Shown: positions 1 to 9,125, numbered from the stretch's first letter. The stretch: DNA of 64,000 bases from Hoeflea prorocentri (GCF_027944115.1 NZ_JAPJZI010000001.1:1302001-1366000); one strand, 5' to 3'. Numbers and translations: made by a program. Notes: generated from the letters alone by a model not told the origin.

Positions 1-236
1 CATTCCTTTCGCGGCTGCGCGAAGCCATCGACATGTCGACCATCATTTCCGGCATGATAAAGGCCCCGTTCATGGCGCTCATCATCGGTATCGTCTCGTC
101 CGTCGAAGGCCTCAAGGTCGGCGGCAGTGCTGAATCCCTTGGACGGCACGTGACATCGGCGGTCGTCAAATCCATATTTGTGGTGATTCTGGTGGACGGT
201 ATTTTCGCCATTTTCTACGGAGCGATCGATTTCTGA
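1..236 (+). CDS. mlaE: Mla/MCE-type ABC transporter permease, C-terminal end (partial)
   Basis: Only the last ~78 residues are in the window; the frame is open to the left edge (reads FLSRLREAIDM before the first internal Met at 33). The tail has the small-residue-rich segment with SSVEGLKVGG followed by a hydrophobic helix (KSIFVVILVDGIFAIFY), typical of the MlaE permease C-terminus. MlaE is the inner-membrane permease of the retrograde phospholipid transporter. The next gene, encoding the ATPase, begins 2 bases after the stop, so the two are almost certainly co-translated. Assignment rests on the tail plus the mlaF-mlaD context. Confidence 0.88.
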   Translation, partial: FLSRLREAIDMSTIISGMIKAPFMALIIGIVSSVEGLKVGGSAESLGRHVTSAVVKSIFVVILVDGIFAIFYGAIDF

Positions 237-238
237 GC

Positions 239-1060
239 ATGGCGAACCAATCCCACGAACATTTCAAGCTTGGTGTGCCCAAAACAGATGAAGAGGGCCG
301 CGAGTGCATTTTGGAAGCGCGCAACATCAGTGTTGCTTTCGGAACGCATCAGGTTCTCAAAAGTCTCGACCTGGATATCTGGCGCGGGGAGATTCTCGGA
401 TTTGTGGGTGCATCGGGTGCCGGTAAATCGGTTCTGTTGCGCACGGTCCTGCAACTGTCAGCGCGGCAGGAAGGCACCATCAAAATTCTTGGGATCGACT
501 ATGACACTGCGACGCCGCGTCAACGTATCGCGCTCGACATGCGGCTTGGCGTGTTATTCCAGCATGGGGCGTTGTTTTCCGCCCTGACGGTGCTTGAGAA
601 CATTCAGGTGCCCATGCGCGAATATCTGGACTTGCCGCAAGCGTTGATGGACGAACTGGCGCTGGTCAAGATCGAGCTGGTGGGACTGAGGCCTGAAACG
701 GCGTCGCTTTACCCTTCGGAACTCTCGGGCGGCATGATAAAGCGTGCGGCATTGGCGCGCGCTCTGGCGCTAGATCCGGATCTTGTGTTTCTGGATGAGC
801 CGACATCCGGTCTTGACCCGATCAGCGCCGCTGAATTTGACGAATTGATCGCCAAACTGCGTGATACGCTGGGTTTGACGGTCTATATGGTCACACACGA
901 CCTGGACAGTCTGTTTTCGGTCTGTGATCGTATCGCCGTGCTCGGCAACAAGAAGATTATCGTCGAGGGCACGATTAAAGACATGTTGGCCAGTGACGAA
1001 CCATGGGTACGGTCCTATTTCCATGGGAAACGCGCACGTTCGCTTGTGCGGGCGAAATGA
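239..1060 (+). CDS. mlaF: Mla/MCE-type ABC transporter ATP-binding protein
   Basis: A 273-residue ABC ATPase. Walker A is GASGAGKS (about residue 58), the signature is LSGGMIKRAALARAL and Walker B is DLVFLDEPTSGLDP, with a switch His in VTHDLDS. The signature GGMxKRAALARA is characteristic of the MlaF/MCE subfamily rather than of nutrient importers. It should power lipid movement between outer and inner membrane together with the MlaE permease encoded immediately upstream and the MlaD protein downstream. ATG at 239 sits 2 bases after the mlaE stop. Length is normal for the family. Confidence 0.93.
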   Translation: MANQSHEHFKLGVPKTDEEGRECILEARNISVAFGTHQVLKSLDLDIWRGEILGFVGASGAGKSVLLRTVLQLSARQEGTIKILGIDYDTATPRQRIALDMRLGVLFQHGALFSALTVLENIQVPMREYLDLPQALMDELALVKIELVGLRPETASLYPSELSGGMIKRAALARALALDPDLVFLDEPTSGLDPISAAEFDELIAKLRDTLGLTVYMVTHDLDSLFSVCDRIAVLGNKKIIVEGTIKDMLASDEPWVRSYFHGKRARSLVRAK

Positions 1061-1132
1061 TAGGGTCATAGTTGGCGCCTAGTGATGGGGACAGAATCAC
1101 CTTCAGGACAAGGTGATGCGTAGAAGCAGGAT

Positions 1133-2506
1133 ATGGAAACCAAAGCGAACTATACGCTGGTCGGGGTTTTTACGCTCATCGTCATGGTGGCGGCGTTCGG
1201 CTTTGTGTACTGGATGGCGACATTCGGCAAAACCGGTCAGACCGCACAGCTTGAAATCCGCATCCCGGGTTCGGCCGGCGGCCTGAGCGTCGGCGCGCCG
1301 GTGCTGTTCAACGGTATTCGCGTGGGTGCCGTTCAGTCCCTGACGATCGACGGCGTCGATCCGAATTTCGTGTTGGCCATGACCCAAGTTCGGGCCTCTG
1401 CGCCCGTTTATGAGACAACCAAAGCCAAACTGGGCATTCAGGGGCTGACGGGCCAGGCGCACATCGAACTAAGCGGTGGCGATAAAACCGGCCCGAATAT
1501 TCTGGAACAGGCTGTCGAGAAAGGCAGCTACGCCATCCTGACTGCGGATGAGTCCAGCGTGACAAACCTGCTCGCGACCGCCGAGGATATTCTTGGACGG
1601 GTTAACAGTGCGGTCAAAGGCATTGAGGAATTTGTTGAAACGGCAAAGGGCCCGCTGACGCGAACGGTGGAAAACGCGGAAAAATTCTCTGATGCGCTTG
1701 CCGCCAATTCGGATGGCATCAGCGACTTCCTCAAGAATGTGTCCTCGCTTTCAGAGACGATCGAGAATGTATCCGGCAAGCTTGAAACCATCGTAACGCG
1801 GGCGGATCAGCTCATCGCTGCCGTCGAGCCGGACAAAGTTGCGGCGATTGTCGATAATGTCGAAAAGGTTACTGCCGACGTTGCAAAAGCGTCGCCTGAA
1901 ATCGAGCCGTTGGTTGAGGACCTCAAGGTTGCCGCATCGAATTTTGCGCAGCTGGGTGAGGAAGCCAGTGCCGTGCTCAGCCGCGCCGATACACTGATTG
2001 CGTCCATTGATCCGGAAAAGATACAACAGACCGTCGACAATGTTGCAGCGGCCAGCGAGCAGGCGAGAGAAGGGATTGCCAGCATTACGACGGTTGCCAA
2101 TACGATCGAGAACCGGACCGACCAGATCAATCAGATCATCACCAATGTCGGCCAGCTCTCCAGCCGGCTTAACGACGCGGCTTTGAAGGTCCAGACAACG
2201 CTCGACAAGGTTGACGGTTTCCTCGGCAATGGCGATGCGTCCGGACTTGTGGCGGAGGCGAAGAAAACGCTGCAGACATTCCAGCAGGTTGGCGAGAAGA
2301 TCAATGCTCATATCGGGCCGATCGCTTCCAACCTTCAGCGGTTCACCGGATCGGGGCTGCGTGATTTCGATGCGCTCGTTTCGGAGGCGCGCCGTTCGAT
2401 TACGCGGATCGAACGTACGTTCACGAAAATCGGAGACGATCCGCAGAGTCTCCTTTTCGGCACATCCGGTGACGTAAAGACCTATGATGGGCGGCGTCGG
2501 CGTTGA
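1133..2506 (+). CDS. mlaD: MlaD-family (MCE domain) substrate-binding protein
   Basis: 457 residues. An N-terminal membrane anchor (about residues 8-30, YTLVGVFTLIVMVAAFGFVYW) is followed by an MCE domain (about 38-118, with AGGLSVGAPVLFNGIRVG and GLTGQAHIELSGG), then a long helical tail of about 300 residues rich in Ala/Glu/Val. The tail contains degenerate internal repeats (ADQLIAAVEPDKVAAIVDNV and ADTLIASIDPEKIQQTVDNV). This is the long-tailed form of MlaD. MCE proteins form hexameric rings that shuttle phospholipids across the periplasm. It lies 72 bp after mlaF in the same operon. An AGCAGGAT sequence just precedes the ATG. Confidence 0.9.
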   Translation: METKANYTLVGVFTLIVMVAAFGFVYWMATFGKTGQTAQLEIRIPGSAGGLSVGAPVLFNGIRVGAVQSLTIDGVDPNFVLAMTQVRASAPVYETTKAKLGIQGLTGQAHIELSGGDKTGPNILEQAVEKGSYAILTADESSVTNLLATAEDILGRVNSAVKGIEEFVETAKGPLTRTVENAEKFSDALAANSDGISDFLKNVSSLSETIENVSGKLETIVTRADQLIAAVEPDKVAAIVDNVEKVTADVAKASPEIEPLVEDLKVAASNFAQLGEEASAVLSRADTLIASIDPEKIQQTVDNVAAASEQAREGIASITTVANTIENRTDQINQIITNVGQLSSRLNDAALKVQTTLDKVDGFLGNGDASGLVAEAKKTLQTFQQVGEKINAHIGPIASNLQRFTGSGLRDFDALVSEARRSITRIERTFTKIGDDPQSLLFGTSGDVKTYDGRRRR

Positions 2507-2570
2507 CAATGGCCTGCGACGCGCGGAAAGCTAGGCAATGCTGTGGGGACAGCGCGAGCGGGGGTACGCT

Positions 2571-3170
2571 TTGAAGAACGTCAAAACTACAAGCCTAGCG
2601 GCTCTCATGATCGGCACCATGGCGCTGGGTGGTTGCGCGGCGCTTGGCAGTGGTGCGAAGAAAGATACCTATGAGCTCTCCGGAATTCCTCCGGTCTCTG
2701 GGCCCTATTCGAAACGGCGCCAGATTGTTGTGACCGATCCGTCGGCGCTCAAGTCGCTGGACGGGGCCAATATCGTCATCCGGACATCACCTTCATCGAT
2801 TCAATATCTCGGCAAATCGCAATGGGCCGATAACCTGCCGGCGATCATTCAGGAGAAGCTGATCGAGGCGTTTGAGGATTCCGGCCGTCTGGGCGGCGTT
2901 GGAAAGCCCGGTGACGGGATCGCCGTCGACTACCTCATTTCGCCGAGTATCAGATCCTTTGAAATCATCACCGGCAGCGGCGATACAGCGGTTGTGGAAA
3001 TTTCCGTGCGCATCATCAATGACAGGAATGGCGTTGTGCGGGCGCAGCGTGTGTTCCAGTCGACTGCACCGGTCCTTGGCGCAAGCAATGAGGCGTTTGT
3101 CTCGGCGCTTGACAGAGCCAATGGAGAGGTCATGAACGAGATCGTCGCCTGGGTTCTCAAGATCGTCTGA
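2571..3170 (+). CDS. ABC-type transport auxiliary lipoprotein (PqiC/MCE-associated type)
   Basis: 199 residues if started at TTG 2571, which gives a clean lipoprotein signal (KNVKTTSLAALMIGTMALGGC, Cys at residue 22) behind a G-rich Shine-Dalgarno. An ATG at 2538 in the same frame would add 11 hydrophilic residues before the signal and is less likely. The mature part (YELSGIPPVSG..., RRQIVVTDPSALKSLDGANIVIRT) matches the pattern of the ABC_trans_aux family, lipoproteins encoded with MCE transporters and thought to sit in the outer membrane as acceptor or docking subunit. Last gene of the mla operon, followed by a terminator. Confidence 0.82.
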   Translation: MKNVKTTSLAALMIGTMALGGCAALGSGAKKDTYELSGIPPVSGPYSKRRQIVVTDPSALKSLDGANIVIRTSPSSIQYLGKSQWADNLPAIIQEKLIEAFEDSGRLGGVGKPGDGIAVDYLISPSIRSFEIITGSGDTAVVEISVRIINDRNGVVRAQRVFQSTAPVLGASNEAFVSALDRANGEVMNEIVAWVLKIV

Positions 3171-3192
3171 CGCCTGAGCGGCTGACTTCAAT

Positions 3193-3231
3193 AAAAAACC
3201 CGCCGTGCTGATTGAGCAGGGCGGGTTTTTT
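3193..3231. terminator. Bidirectional rho-independent terminator
   Basis: An A6 run, CCCGCC, then a short inner stem TGCT/AGCA and GGCGGG followed by T6 (3226-3231). The symmetrical A and T runs allow function for both the mla operon (+) and the convergent giant gene (-). Confidence 0.85.
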
Positions 3232-3248
3232 GATGTCTGTGCCGAGGC

Positions 3249-6200
3249 CTATTTCAGCCGGCCGCTTGCATGGGCAAGCATGGTGTAGACCTTGCCAGTG
3301 TCGGACGTCAGATAGGTCTGCGTGACCATCTTGTCGCGGTCGGTTTTTGCCACATCGGCGAGCAGTTTTTCAAAGTCGGCGATGTAGTGATCGACCGCTG
3401 AGCGGAATTCCGGCTCCTGGGCATATTTGTTCTTGATCTCCTCAAAGGTCTTTTGACCTTTCAGCGTGTAGAGACGCCGTGTGAAGATATCGCGCTCGCC
3501 GCTCTGATAACGGCGCCACAAGTCGACGGAGGCGTCGTGATCGATTGCGCGTGCAATGTCCACCGAAAGTGAGTTCAGGGATTCAACCACCTGGCGCGGG
3601 TTGCGCGAGCGCGCGTTGCTGGCGGTCGCTCCACCCTGATTGCGTGCCGGCTGGGTGCCGTCATCTTCTTCTTTGCGTGATGCGCTGCGCAGAAGATCGC
3701 GAACCCATCCCTCGCTCTGAGGCTTGCGGCCGGCTGCGGGCGCAGGCTGACTGCCGCTTTGCATGACGCCAAGCCCACCGCGCAGATCGGATTTCGGCTG
3801 TGCCGGCGCTGGCGTTTCCGCCACGGTCTTCCTTTCCGTTGCCGGAGCAGCTGCCGGTGCCGGTGTCGGCGCAGCGGCCGGCGGCGGAGCAGCCGGAGCC
3901 GGGGCCCTCGGGCTGGAATGCTCCAGCATCTGCGATGACTGTTGAACGATGGATGACAGATCCTGCAAAGCCTTGATCTGCTCGGACACGGCATCGCGCA
4001 TTGCGGCGGTGCTTTCGCGTGTTTCTTCCGGAAGGTCGAACACGCCCTTCTTGATCTCCGAGCGCGTAGTGTTCAACTCTTCGCGGATTTCGTTCGCAGA
4101 CTGACGGATTTCCTCAGTGGCGCCGCTGAAGCGCGAGATGGCGTCATCAACCGCTTCCTTGACGGCATTCTTCAAGGTTTCGGCTGTTGTGGATGAACGG
4201 TTCTCGGTGTCGGACAGGAGGCTGCCGATGTTCTCGACCGAAGACGACAGGCTGCCGGTCAGTTCCTTGGCGGCGCTTCCGGCGCGCTCTTTGACCTTGC
4301 CGAATGCATCTTCGACAATGTTTTCGAGCGAACGCATGTTCTTCTCGATTTCTTCCGAGCGTGTCACCAGACCCGTGGACAGGTTGTCGAGGGCTTCCTT
4401 GCGCTCTTCAAGCGTATTGGCAAGACCGGACTGTGCAGAGCCGAGAAGGTCCGATGCGGTGGACAGAACCTTCGAATGTTCTTCGAAGCTTCCGGCGATG
4501 TCGCCGACACGGTTGAGGGTCTCGTTGGAGATCGTATCGAGCTGAGAGATGTTGGTCTGCAGAACCTGGGTCGAACCGGCAAACATTTCCGCTGCGCGTC
4601 CGGCGGTATCGGCGAACTTCTCCGTCGTGTTGGTCAGGCGCGAGTCAACATCCTCAAGCGTCGTTGCGGTGTTGTTGACCAGATTCGAGATCGCGGCATT
4701 GCTGCGTCCCAGCTCGGAAATAAGATCGGTCACCTCTGTTTTGAGGCTGTTTCCGGCGCTGTTGATGGCATCGAGCGTTTCGCGTGTGCGTGACGTCAGT
4801 GCATCGACGAGAGCGGCACTTTGTTCCTGCAACTGCTCGGCGCTTGCCAGGGTGATTTCCTTCAATTCGCCGGTGATTTCCCTTCCGCGTTCGGCATAGG
4901 CTTCCACCAGTGGTGCGGCCTGTTCGTCGATGAGCTTGGTGAGCTCCGTGGAACGGTTCGACAGCATCGAGTTGAGCTCGCGAGTGTGCTCCTCGAGCGT
5001 TGCCTTGATGGCCTGGTTGCGGACCTCCATTGCCTTTTCGCTGTCGGAGAAATGGGACGCGATGGCCTGTGCCTGTTCGCCAACCTTGTCACCCGCATCG
5101 ATCGCGGCGCTGGTGATCGCCTGAGCGGCGTCGAGGATGCCCGTCTCGCTGTCGTTGAGCCTGCCGGTCAGTTCAGCAAGCTGCTTGTTGAGAGATTCGG
5201 TGCGCTCGGACAGGCGAACTTCGATGGCATCGGAATAGTTCGCCGCCGCCTCGCTGAGCCGTGCGGAGAAGCCTTCGCCGATGCCCTGCAGGGACTGGTA
5301 GGAACGCTGAGCTTCCGAATCCATATGCTCGACGGTCTGGGCCACGGTTTCGCGCAGTGTCGTGGCCATGCCGAGGGCTTGCGTTTCGATCGTGGCTGTA
5401 ACGCTTTCCAGGCCGGCGCCGAGTGCGGCGTCCATGGTCTGGAGCCGTTCCTGCATGTTTGACGTGCGCTCGTCTATCGTCGCGCCAATGCGGTCGACAT
5501 TGGCCGACAGCGTTGAATCCATTGCAGCAACGCTGTCGTCGAGCTTTCCGGACAGGGCGACAAACTCGCCCGACAGGGTTTCGGATATCCGCTCATTGCC
5601 TGAACTCATCAGCGTGTCGATACGCTCGGCATTGGAACCCAGGGTGTTTGCAAGCATCTCCGTATTTTCCGTAACGGAGCGGGCGATTGCCTCGGCACTG
5701 CCGCTGACAACCCCGTCGAGGCGTTGCGAGCCGGTATCCAGCGCATTCTCAAGCGCCTGGGTGTTGTCGGTGATCGATTTGGCAATCGTATCGGTACCCT
5801 GACGGATAAGACCGTCGATACGCTCGGCGTTGGAGCCGAGGGTCACGGCAAGAGCGTGGGTGTTTTCTGTCACAGCGCGGCCAACCGCGCCTGCGCCTTC
5901 GGACATCATTGTCTCAAGCCGCTCGGCATTCGCGTTCAGCGTATTCGACAGGTTTTGCGTGCTCTCGTTGGAGATGCTGCCGATTGTCTGCGTACCCTCG
6001 CGAATGAGATTCTGCAGACGCTCCGCACTGGAGCCGAGGGTCGATTCCAGTTTCTCTGCGCTGTCCGATGTCGCATTGTTGATTGCAGCCGTGCCAAAGC
6101 CGATCAGGCCTTCCAACCGTTCCGCGCTGGCGCTCAACGTGGCTTCCATCTTCTGGGCATTGTCGATTGCCGCGTTGTTTATGGTCTGCGCACCTTCCTG

Positions 6201-8192
6201 GATAAGGCCGGCAATATTGTTGGCGCTGGTGTCGAGCGCCGAAGACAGGGCGACGGCCCGTTCATTGACGGCATTGGCGATTGCTTCCGTACCGCCAACC
6301 ATCAATTCGTCCACACGCTGGGAGGTGTTTGCCAGCGCCGCTTCCACCGCTCCGGCTTTGGTTTCCAGCTTGTTTTCGATTTCCGCGCTGCTGCCGGCCA
6401 TTGTCTCTTCAAGCGTGCGGGTGCGCTCGCTCAAAGTTTCGGCAAGCCTGCTGGTATTGGCGGAAAGGATGCCTTCCAGGGAATTGGTGTTTCCGGAGAG
6501 TGTCTCGTTGATCGTTTCGAGGCTCTCGCTCAACTTGCTCTTCAAGGATCCGCTGCGGTCCTCGAAGGCGGAGGTGAACTCGGATACCCGTTCGTCAAAG
6601 GCCGTGTTGAGCTGAGAGATCGTGCTCTGCAACCGGTCCTGGAAGAAGCCCGAACGCTCGTCGAGGTCGCTCATTGCGTCTTCGGTATGATGCTGCAGGC
6701 TCTGGCGGAAATTGACAGCCTTCTCGTCGAGTTTGGCGTTCAGCGACTCGATCACATTGTCGAGGCCGCCACTGAGCGCCTGTTCGCCGACAGCGAGGCT
6801 CTCGCTGATCTCTTTGGTCCGCGTCACCAACGTCTCGTTAAGCTGGCGGGCACGTTCGTTGAGGATCGTATTGAGCTTCTTGGTGTTGTTGTCGAGAGAC
6901 GAGGCGCGGGTCTCGAATTCGCCGAGCAAGGCCTGTCCGTGTTCCGTCAGGTTGAACTGCAGCGCCTCAAGGCGGTTATCGAATTCCTTGGCGAGTGCGC
7001 GCCCGGAATTGCCGAACGACAGCATCAGCGCTTCCGTGCGCTTCTGCAGCAGATCCGATACGGATTGCGTCAGTTCGTCGGCCTGTTCTGACAATTTCGT
7101 CGTACGGGTATCGAGCAGTCCAGCCACGGCTTTGCCGGAGGTCGTCAGCCTGCTGGATATTTCATCGCCAGCAGTCTCGAGTTCCTCGCGCAGTTGCTCG
7201 TGGGCACTGACAATGGAGGCGCGAACGCGTTCGGAGTGGCTGACAATCGCCTCGCGCTCGTTGCTCAGGCCTTCAACAAGGCTCCGCAAACGCACCTCAT
7301 TGTCCGAATAGCTGTGTTCCAGCGCGTTGATTTCGGAATGAACAAGAGTTTCCAGCTCCGAAGCGCGGGCGATGGTGCGCTCGATGCCTTCATTGATGGC
7401 CGAAACCTCGCGGCGCACGGCCTGGCCGACACGCATGATGTTGTCGGTCGCCATGGTTTCCGGTTCGAACAGCCGTACTGCCAGTTCGGCCATGGATTTG
7501 GCCACCGAACGCATTTCCTGGGCGCGAGCGATCATCATGCCGAACGCAAGAATGATCATGACGGGCAGAACAATGGCGAGCACCATCAACAGGAACTGCG
7601 GATTGTTTGCGAGATCCGAGGTCGAATTGACGTCGCTAAAACCGGTTCCGTAGACGAGGTTGAAAAAACCGAGGCCACCGATTGTCCAAAGGCCGGCCAG
7701 GGCATAGGTCACCAAACGCGCGGAGCGGCCACCTTTGCCGTCAAGCGAGCGCATGATCGCGGCACGCGATTCGCGGCTGTCGTCATTGGCCGGGGCGAAT
7801 AGCGGCGATGACGGGCGATTTTGTTTTTGCTGCTGCTGCTGGCGCTTCGGCGTTCTGGGCTGGGAACGCTGTTGCGACCGGCTGGTACGGGCCGGCTCGC
7901 TGGCAGATGCCTTCTGGGCAGGGGCGGGTGCAGTTCTCGACGCAGGCTTGGCGGGTGCGCGGCGTGATGCCGATTGGCGCTTGCCGCCATTGGTCGCGCG
8001 TGCGTTGGCTTCAGAATCCGTCTTTGCAAGTTCTGCCGCTGCCGAAGCCACCTGTGCTTCGAGGTCTTCAAGGGAGGGTTCGTCCGCCAGATCTACACCC
8101 TCATCCTCCTCAAGATCGAGACGCAGCGCGTCTTCCAGTGCCTTGAGCGGATCGTCTTCGACCGTTTTGTTTTGAGCAGTTCTCTTCGCCAT
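3249..8192 (-). CDS. Giant two-TM apolipoprotein-like protein, probable growth-pole ring protein (GPR/RgsE-like)
   Basis: 1647 residues. Layout: acidic N-terminus (1-60), basic Pro/Gln/Ser-rich linker with a Gln run near 118-122, two membrane helices (about 160-181 and 200-222), then about 1200 residues of alpha-helical, heptad- and 11-mer-patterned sequence. Within that are eight tandem 33-residue units (620-883). A Pro/Ala-rich spacer (about 1420-1455) leads to a C-terminal globular part (about 1530-1647, VDLWRRYQSGERDIFTRRLY region). This layout fits the rhizobial family once annotated kinesin-like or apolipoprotein A1/A4/E-like, whose Agrobacterium member GPR forms a ring at the growing pole and whose Sinorhizobium member is RgsE. 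Start ATG 8192. The assignment is from architecture, not alignment; a generic coiled-coil protein remains possible. Confidence 0.68.
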   Translation of the reverse strand: MAKRTAQNKTVEDDPLKALEDALRLDLEEDEGVDLADEPSLEDLEAQVASAAAELAKTDSEANARATNGGKRQSASRRAPAKPASRTAPAPAQKASASEPARTSRSQQRSQPRTPKRQQQQQKQNRPSSPLFAPANDDSRESRAAIMRSLDGKGGRSARLVTYALAGLWTIGGLGFFNLVYGTGFSDVNSTSDLANNPQFLLMVLAIVLPVMIILAFGMMIARAQEMRSVAKSMAELAVRLFEPETMATDNIMRVGQAVRREVSAINEGIERTIARASELETLVHSEINALEHSYSDNEVRLRSLVEGLSNEREAIVSHSERVRASIVSAHEQLREELETAGDEISSRLTTSGKAVAGLLDTRTTKLSEQADELTQSVSDLLQKRTEALMLSFGNSGRALAKEFDNRLEALQFNLTEHGQALLGEFETRASSLDNNTKKLNTILNERARQLNETLVTRTKEISESLAVGEQALSGGLDNVIESLNAKLDEKAVNFRQSLQHHTEDAMSDLDERSGFFQDRLQSTISQLNTAFDERVSEFTSAFEDRSGSLKSKLSESLETINETLSGNTNSLEGILSANTSRLAETLSERTRTLEETMAGSSAEIENKLETKAGAVEAALANTSQRVDELMVGGTEAIANAVNERAVALSSALDTSANNIAGLIQEGAQTINNAAIDNAQKMEATLSASAERLEGLIGFGTAAINNATSDSAEKLESTLGSSAERLQNLIREGTQTIGSISNESTQNLSNTLNANAERLETMMSEGAGAVGRAVTENTHALAVTLGSNAERIDGLIRQGTDTIAKSITDNTQALENALDTGSQRLDGVVSGSAEAIARSVTENTEMLANTLGSNAERIDTLMSSGNERISETLSGEFVALSGKLDDSVAAMDSTLSANVDRIGATIDERTSNMQERLQTMDAALGAGLESVTATIETQALGMATTLRETVAQTVEHMDSEAQRSYQSLQGIGEGFSARLSEAAANYSDAIEVRLSERTESLNKQLAELTGRLNDSETGILDAAQAITSAAIDAGDKVGEQAQAIASHFSDSEKAMEVRNQAIKATLEEHTRELNSMLSNRSTELTKLIDEQAAPLVEAYAERGREITGELKEITLASAEQLQEQSAALVDALTSRTRETLDAINSAGNSLKTEVTDLISELGRSNAAISNLVNNTATTLEDVDSRLTNTTEKFADTAGRAAEMFAGSTQVLQTNISQLDTISNETLNRVGDIAGSFEEHSKVLSTASDLLGSAQSGLANTLEERKEALDNLSTGLVTRSEEIEKNMRSLENIVEDAFGKVKERAGSAAKELTGSLSSSVENIGSLLSDTENRSSTTAETLKNAVKEAVDDAISRFSGATEEIRQSANEIREELNTTRSEIKKGVFDLPEETRESTAAMRDAVSEQIKALQDLSSIVQQSSQMLEHSSPRAPAPAAPPPAAAPTPAPAAAPATERKTVAETPAPAQPKSDLRGGLGVMQSGSQPAPAAGRKPQSEGWVRDLLRSASRKEEDDGTQPARNQGGATASNARSRNPRQVVESLNSLSVDIARAIDHDASVDLWRRYQSGERDIFTRRLYTLKGQKTFEEIKNKYAQEPEFRSAVDHYIADFEKLLADVAKTDRDKMVTQTYLTSDTGKVYTMLAHASGRLK
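5544..6335 (-). repeat. Eight tandem 99-bp coding repeats (33 residues each)
   Basis: Inside the giant gene, residues 620-883 divide exactly into eight 33-residue units without gaps. Each begins with Leu followed by a pattern close to LGSNAERIDGLIRQGTDTI and ends in a segment like NTQALENA. A 33-residue (3 x 11) period is typical of amphipathic apolipoprotein-like helices. Units are diverged at DNA level, so this is an old duplication rather than a recent slippage product. Confidence 0.85.
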
Positions 8193-8610
8193 ACTGATCG
8201 ATGCCTCGTACTCTGTACCCTTGACCCCGGTACGATGTCCGGGATTTCCAGCCCTGTATGCAGCGGGAATGACCCCCGTTCAAACGGTGCCGCAGTCGCT
8301 CGAACCTTCGAGCGCATAAGGCATGGGCATTCCCCACGCGCTGCCTCTTTTTAAGAGAGACTTCCCGTGTCCCAGCCATCATTTCTGACACAGTTAACGA
8401 CTGGAAACAAATTCTACGGCATGAATAAGGAGCCATTCTGATCAAGAATAAGGAAGGCTGGCGATACCCACAGTTAAATTTTGCCGCAAATCCGGCATTT
8501 ACGATGCGTTAACCATAAATGCAATTTTCAGTGCACTTCTCTGGACCTGTTAAGCGGATGCCGAAGATTCTGTTGTGGACTGTTTTGAAGCAGCGGGAAA
8601 GGGGTAAGTC
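8193..8610. other. Divergent intergenic region (418 bp) between giant gene and Hpt-like gene
   Basis: No convincing gene. It must hold promoters for both divergent genes. It contains an 18-bp palindrome (8297-8314) and several TTAA half-sites between about 8390 and 8555, none spaced as a full CtrA box (TTAA-N7-TTAA). The last 20 bases carry a good Shine-Dalgarno (AAAGGGGTAAG) for the Hpt-like gene. Confidence 0.6.
8297..8314. promoter_or_regulatory. Perfect palindrome, candidate operator
   Basis: CGCTCGAA-CC-TTCGAGCG: 8-bp perfect arms with a 2-bp centre, about 105-122 bp upstream of the giant gene's ATG. It is too short and lacks a T run to be a terminator for either divergent gene. Function inferred only from symmetry. 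Confidence 0.4.
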
Positions 8611-8991
8611 ATGGTTGCGCATCTGGAAATATTCGAGCCGCCTCAATGCGAGCAGGGCAAGAGCCCGTCGAGCGAGCGGCCGATCGATCTGGTCCATCTT
8701 GCACGGCAGACCAGCGGCGACAAGGAAACAGAGACGGAAGTCCTTTGTTTGTTTGCGCGCCAGGCCCGTCAGTGCGTCAATCAGATTTGTGGAACAAATC
8801 ATCTGACAGAGACCAAGGATCTTCTCGCCGTTGTGCGGACTTTGCGCGGATCGGCCAACAGTGTGGGCGCGTTCAGCGTGTCACGTGCGGCGCAATACCT
8901 GGAAACAGATCCGATGGACGGGCAGCTTCATGACGCGCTGACCGATGCCGTTGTCGATGTTGAAAACTTCATTTTCGGGTTGGCGCGATAA
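8611..8991 (+). CDS. Hpt-domain-like protein lacking the phosphoacceptor histidine
   Basis: 126 residues, small and soluble. From about residue 24 (PIDLVHLARQTSGD, VLCLFARQARQCV, then LLAVVRTLRGSANSVGAFSV and AAQYLE) the sequence follows the four-helix Hpt fold, in which the core motif is normally H-x-L-K-G-S-A. Here the His position (residue 76) is Arg, encoded by CGG at 8836-8838, while the rest of the motif (TLRGSANSVGA) is kept. It should therefore be unable to carry phosphate and may act as a binding-only pseudo-phosphotransferase. Good Shine-Dalgarno before ATG 8611. It is divergent from the giant gene and followed 134 bp later by a ferredoxin gene. Confidence 0.72.
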   Translation: MVAHLEIFEPPQCEQGKSPSSERPIDLVHLARQTSGDKETETEVLCLFARQARQCVNQICGTNHLTETKDLLAVVRTLRGSANSVGAFSVSRAAQYLETDPMDGQLHDALTDAVVDVENFIFGLAR

Positions 8992-9125
8992 GCGGCATAC
9001 CGGCGCTTCCAAGGCAGTCCGCTCACAAGAGCTGCGTTATGACGCAGTGATTTTCACGACAACGCTTGACTTCCGCGCAAGTGTCTTTAACTCCGCATTG
9101 TTGCCAAATATGCGGAGCTCATTGC

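Noticed and set aside
5724-7091. Long open frame (455 codons) on the + strand inside the giant gene
   Set aside because: It is the opposite-strand shadow of the repetitive, GC-rich coding sequence; the product has no recognisable motif, and the - strand gene is continuous and well patterned.
7820-7845. CTG/CAG trinucleotide run in the giant gene as a microsatellite
   Set aside because: Only about four to five units, encoding a short Gln stretch in a linker; too short to call a repeat locus.
8390-8560. Several TTAA half-sites as possible CtrA boxes
   Set aside because: None pairs with a second TTAA at the N7 spacing on either strand.
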